From Luteimonas_C sp035250245 (GTDB lineage: Bacteria; Pseudomonadota; Gammaproteobacteria; Xanthomonadales; Xanthomonadaceae), in assembly GCA_035250245.1 (NCBI GenBank), contig DATFFH010000036.1, positions 1 through 6,840 on the forward strand: a DNA stretch of 6,840 nt. The letters are read 5' to 3'. Each line of letters starts with the position of its first letter. The first letter of the stretch is position 1. Of this stretch, positions 1 through 5,366 are shown piece after piece. A program made the position numbers and the translations under genes. The notes below the pieces were generated by a model, which worked only from the letters and a program-made list of their open reading frames with translations, did not search any database and was not told the origin of the DNA.

Positions 1-306
1 CGCGGTCCGCGCCCGCCGCGCAAGCCCGACGCCGCACCGCGTCCGGTGACGGAAACCCCGCCGGTCGCCGCAGTGGCCGCGCTTCCCGCGGAAGGCGAGC
101 GCGCGCCGCGCAAACGCCGTCGCCGTCGCGGCGGACGCAAGCTCGAGGGTAGCGAGGGCATGACGCAGAACGTCGCCGCCAAGGCGCCGTCGAAGCCGGC
201 GGCCAAGTCCGCGCCGGTGTCGAGCGACGCGTCGCCTTCTTTGCTGACCCGCATCGGCCGCGGCCTGAAGAAGCTGGTCACCCGCGCCCCGCGCGCCCAG
301 CACTGA
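1..306 (+). CDS. rhlB: ATP-dependent RNA helicase RhlB, C-terminal tail (5' partial)
   Basis: The frame is open from the first base, so this is the 3' end of a gene that starts outside the window; the internal GTG at 46 is not a real start. About 101 residues are visible. They are low-complexity and rich in Pro, Ala, Arg and Lys, with a strongly basic block (RKRRRRRGGRK) and a final segment, LLTRIGRGLKKLV, that could form a short amphipathic helix. No helicase motif lies inside the window. The basic Arg/Gly block and short helical end resemble the RNA-binding tails of xanthomonad RhlB DEAD-box helicases, which unwind RNA in mRNA turnover. Identification rests on this tail alone; another nucleic-acid-binding protein with a basic tail is possible. 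The gene ends 2 bp before the repeat island. Confidence 0.6.
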   Translation, partial: RGPRPPRKPDAAPRPVTETPPVAAVAALPAEGERAPRKRRRRRGGRKLEGSEGMTQNVAAKAPSKPAAKSAPVSSDASPSLLTRIGRGLKKLVTRAPRAQH

Positions 307-328
307 CACCGCATCGGCTTCGGCTTGT

Positions 329-352
329 GTAGAGCGGAGCTTGCTCCGCTGC
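329..352 (+). repeat. GTAG hairpin unit A, copy 1
   Basis: GTAG at 329-332 is followed by a perfect 8-bp stem, AGCGGAGC / GCTCCGCT (333-340 and 343-350), with a TT loop. An exact reverse-complement copy lies at 471-494. Confidence 0.85.
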
Positions 353-370
353 TTTTCGCCGTTGCTTTTC

Positions 371-394
371 GTAGGAGCGGCTTTAGCCGCGAGC
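371..394 (+). repeat. GTAG hairpin unit B, copy 1
   Basis: GTAG at 371-374 is followed by a 6-bp stem, GCGGCT / AGCCGC (377-382 and 385-390), with a TT loop. An exact reverse-complement copy lies at 436-459. Confidence 0.85.
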
Positions 395-435
395 TTTTCC
401 TTCGAATCGCGGCATCGCAGGATTTGAGAGAAAGA

Positions 436-459
436 GCTCGCGGCTAAAGCCGCTCCTAC
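436..459 (-). repeat. GTAG hairpin unit B, copy 2 (inverted)
   Basis: Exact 24-bp reverse complement of 371-394, ending in CTAC at 456-459. Only 41 bp separate the two B copies. Confidence 0.85.
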
Positions 460-470
460 GAAGAGCCGAA

Positions 471-494
471 GCAGCGGAGCAAGCTCCGCTCTAC
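471..494 (-). repeat. GTAG hairpin unit A, copy 2 (inverted)
   Basis: Exact 24-bp reverse complement of 329-352, ending in CTAC at 491-494. The match to the first copy continues outward to 514 with one mismatch. Confidence 0.85.
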
Positions 495-573
495 ACAAGC
501 CGAAGCCGAAGCGGCGCCGGCCGCATGGGCGGAAACGGGCCGGCCGTCGCGCCAAAAAGCCATCGCGCTCCGG

Positions 574-579
574 CATAAT
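574..579 (+). promoter_or_regulatory. Possible -10 element for ftsE, near-leaderless
   Basis: CATAAT matches the sigma-70 -10 consensus at five of six positions and ends 8 bp before the ftsE ATG at 588. A transcript starting 7-9 nt after it would have almost no leader. This fits the absence of a clear Shine-Dalgarno sequence before ftsE. No good -35 hexamer is seen at the usual spacing, so the call is tentative. Confidence 0.35.
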
Positions 580-587
580 CCCGGGCC

Positions 588-1277
588 ATGAGCGTCCTGC
601 GCTTCGACAACGTCAGCAAACGCTATCCGGGCGGGCACGATGCGCTCACCGAGGTCAGCTTCGAAGTCGCGGCCGGCGAAATGCTGTTCGTCACCGGCCA
701 TTCCGGTGCGGGCAAAAGCACTTTGTTGAAGTTGATCCACCTGAGCGAGCGGCCCAGCCGCGGGGCGGTGCTGTTCGGCGAGCGCAATTTGCTGAAAGTG
801 CGCGGCCGGCGCGTGCCGCTGCATCGGCGCGAGGTGGGCGTGGTCTACCAGAACCACCAGTTGCTGATGGATCGCAGCATCTTCGACAACGTCGCCCTGC
901 CGCTGATCCTGCGTGGCATGCGCCGCGGCGACATCGCCAAGCGCGTGCGCAGCCTGCTCGAGCGCCTGGGCCTGGGCGCGCGCGAACGCGCGTTGCCGTC
1001 GCAGCTGTCGGCCGGCGAGCAGCAACGGGTGGGCATCGCCCGCGCGGTGATCGGCGAGCCGCGTCTGCTGGTCGCCGACGAACCCACTGGCAATCTTGAC
1101 CCGACACTGTCTGCCGAGATCATGGCGCTGTTCGCTTCCCTGCCCGAACGCGGCACCAGCGTGCTGGTCGCCAGCCACGATCTGGGCCTGGTCAAGCGGA
1201 TGAAGAAGCGCGTACTGGTGCTCGATCACGGGCGTCTGGCCGACGACATCTCGCCCGAGGATCTGGCCGATGAATGA
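588..1277 (+). CDS. ftsE: Cell division ATP-binding protein FtsE
   Basis: FtsE is the cytoplasmic ATPase of the FtsEX divisome complex. In gammaproteobacteria it couples ATP hydrolysis through FtsX to periplasmic activation of septal murein hydrolases (the EnvC-amidase route in E. coli). At 229 residues it has the usual length. All ABC ATPase motifs are present in order: Walker A GHSGAGKST (37-45), Q-loop Q88, signature LSAGEQQ (140-146), Walker B LLVADE (160-165) and the H-loop histidine H197. The signature has Ala where LSGGEQQ is usual, a mild change. The ATG follows an intergenic repeat island, and no strong ribosome site is visible, although a -10-like CATAAT lies just upstream. The stop overlaps the ftsX start by 8 nt, which indicates translational coupling. 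Identity is supported by the adjacent FtsX. Confidence 0.95.
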   Translation: MSVLRFDNVSKRYPGGHDALTEVSFEVAAGEMLFVTGHSGAGKSTLLKLIHLSERPSRGAVLFGERNLLKVRGRRVPLHRREVGVVYQNHQLLMDRSIFDNVALPLILRGMRRGDIAKRVRSLLERLGLGARERALPSQLSAGEQQRVGIARAVIGEPRLLVADEPTGNLDPTLSAEIMALFASLPERGTSVLVASHDLGLVKRMKKRVLVLDHGRLADDISPEDLADE

Positions 1278-2208
1278 ACTGCGGGAAGCCAGGGCGCGGT
1301 CGGGCATCGGCACCTGGTTCGACCATCACCTCTACAGTTTCCTGGCCAGCCTGGGCCGCGTGCTGCGCAAGCCGTGGTCGACCGTGCTTACCGTCGGCGT
1401 GATGGCCGTGGCGCTGGCGCTGCCGCTGGGCTTGTGGCTGGTGTTGCAGAACGTGGAACGCTTCGCCGGCGACGTGCAGCAATCGCGCCAGATCCATCTG
1501 TTCCTGAAACCCGACGTCGGCCTGGAGCGCGCGCGCGTGCTGACCGAGCAGTTGCGCGGCCGCGGCGACGTCGCCGACGTGGTCTGGAAGACGCCCGAAC
1601 AAGGCTTGTCTGAACTGCGCGAGCGCAGCGGACTGGGCGAGGCGATCGCCGCCGTCGACGGCAATCCGCTGCCGAGCCTGCTGGTGGTGACGCCCAAGGG
1701 CGACGAAACCCTGCTCGCCGAATCCCTGCAAGCCTTGCCGGAAACCGATCTGGTGCAGCGCGACGCCGTGTGGCGGCAGCGTTTGGACGGTTGGCTGCGC
1801 TTCGGCAACCGTACGGCCTGGGTGCTGGCGGCGCTGCTCGGATTGGGTGCGTTGCTGGTGGTCGGCAACACGGTGCGTTTGGATATCCAGTCGCGGCGCG
1901 AAGAGATCGGCGTGCTGCAATTGCTGGGCGCTACCGACGGCTTCATCCGCCGTCCGTTCCTGTATCTCGGCGCGTGGTACGGCTTGGCCGCCGGCGCGTT
2001 GGCGTTGGCATTGCTGGCGGCGACGAATCTGGCGTTGCAGACGCCGTTGGCGACTTTGGCGCAAAGCTACGGCAGCCGTTTCGCGCTGAGCGGCTTCGAT
2101 CTGCGCCAGGCGGTGATCGTGCTGCTGGCGGCGACCCTGCTCGGCTGGCTGGGCGCGGGCCTGGTCGCCAACCATTTCCTGCGCCAGACCCGGCCGACGG
2201 AAACCTGA
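1270..2208 (+). CDS. ftsX: Cell division permease-like protein FtsX
   Basis: FtsX is the membrane subunit of the FtsEX complex and passes FtsE conformational changes to periplasmic hydrolase regulators. The 312 residues show the family layout: a cytoplasmic N-terminus with basic and aromatic residues, TM1 about 38-59, a large periplasmic loop about 60-180, TM2 about 181-201, a short cytoplasmic segment containing SRREEIGVLQLLGAT, which is typical of the MacB/FtsX permease fold, then TM3 about 230-256 and TM4 about 281-303. The start overlaps the end of ftsE by 8 nt. The stop TGA shares its A with the next gene's ATG. In E. coli rpoH follows ftsX; here a receiver-domain gene takes that place. 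Confidence 0.95.
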   Translation: MNELREARARSGIGTWFDHHLYSFLASLGRVLRKPWSTVLTVGVMAVALALPLGLWLVLQNVERFAGDVQQSRQIHLFLKPDVGLERARVLTEQLRGRGDVADVVWKTPEQGLSELRERSGLGEAIAAVDGNPLPSLLVVTPKGDETLLAESLQALPETDLVQRDAVWRQRLDGWLRFGNRTAWVLAALLGLGALLVVGNTVRLDIQSRREEIGVLQLLGATDGFIRRPFLYLGAWYGLAAGALALALLAATNLALQTPLATLAQSYGSRFALSGFDLRQAVIVLLAATLLGWLGAGLVANHFLRQTRPTET

Positions 2209-3047
2209 TGGCTACGCGCGACATCCGCCATCTGGTCAGCGACGCGCCGCGGGTGATGGTCGTCGACGGCTCCAAGCTGGTGCGCAAGCTGATCGGAGAC
2301 GTGCTGCTGCGCGATCTGCCGCAGACCCAGCTGGTCGCTTGCGACGGTCTGGCCAGCGCGAAAGCCGCCTTGGCCGAAGGCCCTGTCGATTTCGTCACCA
2401 CCGCCTTGGTATTGCCCGACGGCACCGGCCTGGAAGTAGCGCGCGCGGTGCGCGTCGCCGGTCAGCAGGCGTACGTGCCGGTGATCGTGGTGTCCGGCAA
2501 TGCGCAGGAGCACCTGGAGTCGCGCAGCTTCAACGAAGACATCACCGATTACTTCGACAAATCGCTGGGCCATAGCGCCCTGTCCGCCTTCATCCGCGGC
2601 TACGTGCAGCCCGAACCGATTCCCGGCGCGCGCGTCCTCTATGTCGAAGACAGCAAGGTAGTGGCGCTGGCCACCAAGCGCATGCTCGAACACAGCGGCA
2701 TGCAGGTCACCCATGCGATCAGCGTGGAGGACGCATTGGAGCTGCTGGCCACGCATCGCGAGGAAGACGGCTCGCCCGCTTTCGACCTGGTCCTGACCGA
2801 CGTCTACCTGAAAGGCGAGATGGAAGGCGGCGATCTGCTCGCCCACATCCGCGACACGCTCGGCTATGGCAAGCGCCGCCTGCCGGTGCTGGTGATGACC
2901 GGCGACGCCAACGTCCAGAACCAGTCGGAACTGCTGCGCGCCGGCGCCAACGACCTGGTGATGAAGCCGATCGAAGAACGCCCGCTGGTGACCAAGACGC
3001 TGTTCCAATTGCGCGTGTCTAAGCTGCCGGAACAGAGGGAACTGTAG
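2208..3047 (+). CDS. Tandem receiver-domain response regulator (pseudo-REC plus REC)
   Basis: This 279-residue protein consists of two CheY-like receiver domains and no output domain. REC1 (about 15-135) keeps D20, S96 and K118. It has Gly at 21 in place of the second acidic residue and Ala at 66 where the phosphorylated Asp should be (motif VTTALVLPDGTG), so it probably cannot be phosphorylated. REC2 (about 141-275) has the full set: E147/D148, phospho-acceptor D198 in LVLTDVYL, T231 in VMTGD and K253 in VMKP. The ATG overlaps the ftsX stop by 1 nt (TGATG), so the gene is translationally coupled to ftsX; starts further upstream would lie within ftsX. It probably signals through protein contacts, perhaps as a phosphate sink or adaptor. 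No partner kinase is in the window, and a link to division rests only on operon position. The TAG stop is part of a GTAG hairpin. Confidence 0.88.
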   Translation: MATRDIRHLVSDAPRVMVVDGSKLVRKLIGDVLLRDLPQTQLVACDGLASAKAALAEGPVDFVTTALVLPDGTGLEVARAVRVAGQQAYVPVIVVSGNAQEHLESRSFNEDITDYFDKSLGHSALSAFIRGYVQPEPIPGARVLYVEDSKVVALATKRMLEHSGMQVTHAISVEDALELLATHREEDGSPAFDLVLTDVYLKGEMEGGDLLAHIRDTLGYGKRRLPVLVMTGDANVQNQSELLRAGANDLVMKPIEERPLVTKTLFQLRVSKLPEQREL

Positions 3048-3175
3048 GGTGGGCCTTGGCCCACCATCGCCATGTTCATGCGCCGACGAACGCATCGGGA
3101 AAACCATTGGGCCGGGCTTCGATATTTGTTCGAAGTCGTTTCGAGAGGGCAATGGTGGGCCAAGGCCCAGCCTAC
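3044..3175. repeat. Inverted pair of GTAG hairpins (unit C)
   Basis: Unit C1 (3044-3067) has GTAG and a perfect 8-bp stem GGTGGGCC / GGCCCACC with a TT loop (3048-3055 and 3058-3065). Unit C2 (3152-3175) is its reverse complement with one mismatch and ends in CTAC. The 84 bp between them include another small perfect hairpin (CTTCGA 3117-3122, TCGAAG 3130-3135). The layout matches the units at 309-514 but the stem sequence is different. The pair fills the gap between the response regulator and ung and may end or weaken transcription of the ftsEX operon. Confidence 0.85.
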
Positions 3176-3184
3176 GCGGATGAC

Positions 3185-3892
3185 ATGAGCGAAGACCGGA
3201 TCAAGCTGGAACCGTCGTGGAAAGATCGGGTGGGCGACTACCTGCAGCGCGACGACATGCATGCGCTGTCCGCATTCCTGCGCCAGCGCAAGGCGGCCGG
3301 TGCGCGCATCTATCCGCCGGGCCCGCAGATTTTCGCGGCGTTCGACGCCACGCCTTTCGATGCGGTGAAAGTGGTGATCCTGGGCCAGGATCCGTATCAC
3401 GGTCCCGGCCAGGCGCACGGACTGTGTTTTTCAGTGCTGCCGGGCGTGCCGGTGCCGCCGTCGCTGGACAATATGTTCAAGGAAATCCAGCGCGATCTGG
3501 GTATCGCGCGCCCCGATCACGGCTATCTGATGCCGTGGGCGCGGCGCGGCGTGCTGTTGTTGAACGCGGTGCTGACGGTCGAGGACGGCCGCGCCGGCGC
3601 GCATCAGGGCAAGGGCTGGGAAGGTTTCACCGACCATGTGGTCGATGCGCTCAATCGTCAGCGCGACGGTCTGGTGTTCATGCTGTGGGGCAGTTATGCG
3701 CAGGCCAAGGGGCGGGTGATCGACCAGGCGCGGCATCGCGTGCTGAAGACCACGCACCCTTCGCCTTTGTCGGCGCACCGCGGCTTCCTGGGGTGCGGGC
3801 ATTTTTCTGCCGCGAACGAATACTTGGCGCGGCGTGGCGCCGCACCTATCGATTGGTCGCTGCCGCGGCGTTCGGAACTCGACCTTTCCTGA
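3185..3892 (+). CDS. ung: Uracil-DNA glycosylase, family 1
   Basis: Ung removes uracil from DNA by cleaving the N-glycosidic bond, the first step of base excision repair after cytosine deamination or dUTP misincorporation. The 235 residues match the family length (E. coli about 229). The water-activating motif GQDPYH spans 67-72 with catalytic D69. It is followed by GLCFSV with the uracil-stacking Phe, LLLNAVLTVE with the uracil-reading Asn, and HPSPLS at 191-196 with H191, which leads into the DNA-contacting loop. The frame stays open upstream to 3056, but the earlier ATG at 3152 lies inside a hairpin repeat and would add residues unlike Ung. The ATG at 3185 gives the usual N-terminus and is preferred. 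The ribosome site is weak. The gene converges with the sigma factor gene, 34 bp away. Confidence 0.95.
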   Translation: MSEDRIKLEPSWKDRVGDYLQRDDMHALSAFLRQRKAAGARIYPPGPQIFAAFDATPFDAVKVVILGQDPYHGPGQAHGLCFSVLPGVPVPPSLDNMFKEIQRDLGIARPDHGYLMPWARRGVLLLNAVLTVEDGRAGAHQGKGWEGFTDHVVDALNRQRDGLVFMLWGSYAQAKGRVIDQARHRVLKTTHPSPLSAHRGFLGCGHFSAANEYLARRGAAPIDWSLPRRSELDLS

Positions 3893-3926
3893 CTTCCGTG
3901 CGCCAAGTCGCCCACCGCGCCAACCG

Positions 3927-4823
3927 CTAAAACTCGAACGCCATCTGCGACAACGCATTCGGATCGGTCACGATCTCGATACCGGCGATTCGGCCGCGCT
4001 CCACCGCGAAAACGAACACACTGCGCACGTGGCCGTCCGGCGCCCAAACCGCTCCTGGCAGGCCGTCGACCAAGGCCGGTTTCGCGCCGCGCGCGCGGCC
4101 GACGAAGGTTTCGGCGATACGCGCGCCGCCGCGCATTTCCGCTTCGATCTGCGGCGCGTTCGGCGCCGCGCGCGCGGCCTGCACCGCGCCCGCATCGGCG
4201 CGCAGCACGGCGTCGGGATCCAGCACCGCCAGCAAGGCCGCGAAATCGCCGCTGCGCGAAGCCAGCAGAAACGCATCGACGACCTCGCGCCGACGCCGAA
4301 GATCGGTCTGCGCATCGGCCGAGGGCGTCGATCCTTGCACGCGGCGCCGTGCGCGGCTGGCCAGCTGCCGCGCTGCGACGGGCGTGCGGTCGACGATCGG
4401 CGCGATCTCCTCGAACGGCACCGCGAACAAGTCGTGCAGCACATAAGCCAAGCGCTCGGACGGCGTCAGCGTTTCCAATATGGCCAGCAGCGCCGGGCCG
4501 ATCGAATCGGCCAGCAGCACTTCTCTTTCCGGATCGGCGCCGCCGGTCTCGTCGGCGACCGAATCCGGCCGGTGCGCGCCCAGCGATTCCTCGCGCCGCG
4601 ACTTGCGCGAACGCAACGCGTCTAAAGCCACGCGCGCGACCACCGTAGTCAGCCAACCGCCGAGATTCTCGACTTCGGCCACATCGGAACGGCTGAGCCG
4701 CAGCCAAGCTTCCTGAACGGCGTCATCGGCCTCGCTTGGCGAGCCCAGCATCCGGTAGGCCACCGCCCGCAGATGGTTGCGATTGGCCTCGAATTGCCGT
4801 GCCAGCCAGTCTTGATCGTCCAT
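3927..4823 (-). CDS. ECF RNA polymerase sigma factor with SnoaL-like C-terminal domain (ECF41 type)
   Basis: The 298-residue protein is longer than a plain ECF sigma factor. Region sigma-2 covers about 8-78, with DDAVQEAWLRL (33-43) and the GWLTTVVARVALD helix. Sigma-4 covers about 108-162, with LTPSERLAYVLHDLF and a helix-turn-helix. A C-terminal SnoaL/NTF2-like domain covers about 175-290. In ECF41 factors this fused domain replaces an anti-sigma factor and tunes activity through a DGGGK motif and a C-terminal NPDKL motif. The equivalent positions here read DAGAV (210-214) and DPNAL (287-291), so both have diverged. A GAGGA ribosome site lies 10 nt before the ATG. Divergence from a carboxymuconolactone decarboxylase-family gene is the typical ECF41 context. 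A perfect ECF41-like promoter upstream suggests autoregulation. The inducing signal cannot be read from the sequence. Confidence 0.9.
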   Translation of the reverse strand: MDDQDWLARQFEANRNHLRAVAYRMLGSPSEADDAVQEAWLRLSRSDVAEVENLGGWLTTVVARVALDALRSRKSRREESLGAHRPDSVADETGGADPEREVLLADSIGPALLAILETLTPSERLAYVLHDLFAVPFEEIAPIVDRTPVAARQLASRARRRVQGSTPSADAQTDLRRRREVVDAFLLASRSGDFAALLAVLDPDAVLRADAGAVQAARAAPNAPQIEAEMRGGARIAETFVGRARGAKPALVDGLPGAVWAPDGHVRSVFVFAVERGRIAGIEIVTDPNALSQMAFEF

Positions 4824-4824
4824 C

Positions 4825-4851
4825 CGTCACGTTTCCTCGCTGTGGTTCGTC
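4825..4851 (+). promoter_or_regulatory. Candidate ECF41-type promoter for the AhpD-like gene
   Basis: CGTCACG (4825-4831), 16 bp, then CGTC (4848-4851). This matches the TGTCACA/CGTC signature known for ECF41 sigma factors at five of seven -35 positions and all four -10 positions. It would give a leader of roughly 40-45 nt. It overlaps the leader and ribosome site of the sigma gene on the other strand. The imperfect -35 makes it less certain than its divergent partner. Confidence 0.5.
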
Positions 4852-4859
4852 AACCCAAT

Positions 4860-4887
4860 GACGTACCCACCCCCATCGAATGTGACA
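4860..4887 (-). promoter_or_regulatory. ECF41-type promoter facing the sigma factor gene
   Basis: Read on the minus strand: TGTCACA (4887-4881), 17 bp, then CGTC (4863-4860). Both elements match the ECF41 promoter signature exactly. Transcription would start about 30 nt before the sigma factor ATG at 4823, pointing to autoregulation. The spacing reported for the family is about 16-17 bp as I recall it. Confidence 0.65.
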
Positions 4888-4892
4888 AGGAG
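4887..4892 (+). promoter_or_regulatory. Strong ribosome binding site of the AhpD-like gene
   Basis: AAGGAG lies 9 nt before the ATG at 4902. It fixes this start over the in-frame ATG at 4914 and the longer upstream reading frame. Its first base overlaps the -35 box of the divergent sigma factor promoter. Confidence 0.75.
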
Positions 4893-4901
4893 CTCCTAGC
4901 C

Positions 4902-5360
4902 ATGCAAGCAAGAATGAACCATCCCGTCGCCGTTCTGCCCGATGCGATGAAGGCGTTGTTCGCGTTGAAAGCGTCCACCGAGAAAAGCGGCCTGCCGCAT
5001 AACACCGTCCACTTGGCCGAATTGCGCGCCAGCCAGATCAACGGTTGCTGCGCCTGCGTGGACATGCATTCGCGCGACGCCAAGAAGGCCGGCGAAACCG
5101 ACGAGCGGCTGTTCGCGGTCGTCGCCTGGCGCGAATCGCCGCTGTTCGATCCGGCCGAACGTGCGGCGCTGGGCCTGGCCGAGGCGATGACCCGCATCGC
5201 CGACCGCAGCGAAGGCGTACCGGACGCGGTTTGGGAAGAAGCCACCCGCCATTACGACGAAGCGGCGTTGGCGGCGCTGGTGCTGGCCATCGCCAACATC
5301 AACGTCTGGAACCGGCTCAACGTGACCATCCGCCAGCCGGCGGGCGATTGGAAAGGCTGA
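4902..5360 (+). CDS. Carboxymuconolactone decarboxylase / AhpD-like family protein
   Basis: This all-helical protein of 152 residues belongs to the CMD/AhpD superfamily. The AhpD-type active-site pattern is complete: E40 in LAELRASQINGC, a redox CxxC at C49 and C52, and H56 four residues later. Members with this pattern act as thiol-dependent peroxidases or alkylhydroperoxidase-like reductases, whereas true carboxymuconolactone decarboxylases usually lack the CxxC. A peroxide or other redox-stress role is therefore more likely than decarboxylation, though the substrate is unknown. No signal peptide is seen, so it is cytoplasmic. It diverges from the ECF41-type sigma gene, a partnership seen repeatedly in bacteria, and carries a candidate ECF41 promoter and a good AAGGAG site. 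Its stop lies 6 bp from the stop of the converging SDR gene. Confidence 0.9.
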   Translation: MQARMNHPVAVLPDAMKALFALKASTEKSGLPHNTVHLAELRASQINGCCACVDMHSRDAKKAGETDERLFAVVAWRESPLFDPAERAALGLAEAMTRIADRSEGVPDAVWEEATRHYDEAALAALVLAIANINVWNRLNVTIRQPAGDWKG

Positions 5361-5366
5361 AACGGC

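Larger units (their letters stand above)
309..514. repeat. Nested inverted-repeat island of four GTAG hairpins
   Basis: Two different GTAG-headed hairpins in the order A, B are followed by reverse-complement copies in the order B, A, making a compound palindrome. The outer arms (309-352 and 471-514) are 44 bp and differ at one position (313). The inner B copies (371-394 and 436-459) are perfect over 24 bp. The A-to-B linkers differ in length (18 against 11 bp), so the two halves are not a simple fold-back copy. GTAG heads lie at the outer end of each unit. This is the layout of REP/REPIN elements moved by RAYT (TnpA-REP) transposases, which are common in Stenotrophomonas and relatives. It fills almost all of the gap between the rhlB-like gene and ftsE, and could fold as a transcription barrier on either strand. 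Confidence 0.88.

Noticed and set aside
309..514. CRISPR array
   Set aside because: Units are inverted pairs with unequal spacing and different sequences, not direct repeats with regular spacers.
456..1313. Long minus-strand open frame opposite ftsE
   Set aside because: It is antisense to the well-supported ftsE gene, shows no domain, and its His/Gln/Ala-rich composition is typical of GC-rich shadow frames.
1192..2175. Long minus-strand open frame opposite ftsX
   Set aside because: It is rich in Gln, Arg and His with no recognisable motif, and is the mirror of the FtsX membrane-segment codons.
1770..2207. Upstream extension of the response regulator frame
   Set aside because: It lies within ftsX in another frame; the ATG at 2208, coupled to the ftsX stop, begins just before the first receiver domain.
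2067..3152. 361-codon minus-strand open frame opposite the response regulator
   Set aside because: It lies opposite clear receiver domains, extends into the repeat and has no supporting motif.
3056..3184. N-terminal extension of Ung
   Set aside because: It would be encoded by the hairpin repeat and does not resemble Ung; the ATG at 3185 gives the family length.
3694..4707. Arg/Ala-rich minus-strand open frame overlapping the sigma factor gene and ung
   Set aside because: It lies in another frame of the real sigma factor gene and has extreme Arg/Ala content without motifs.
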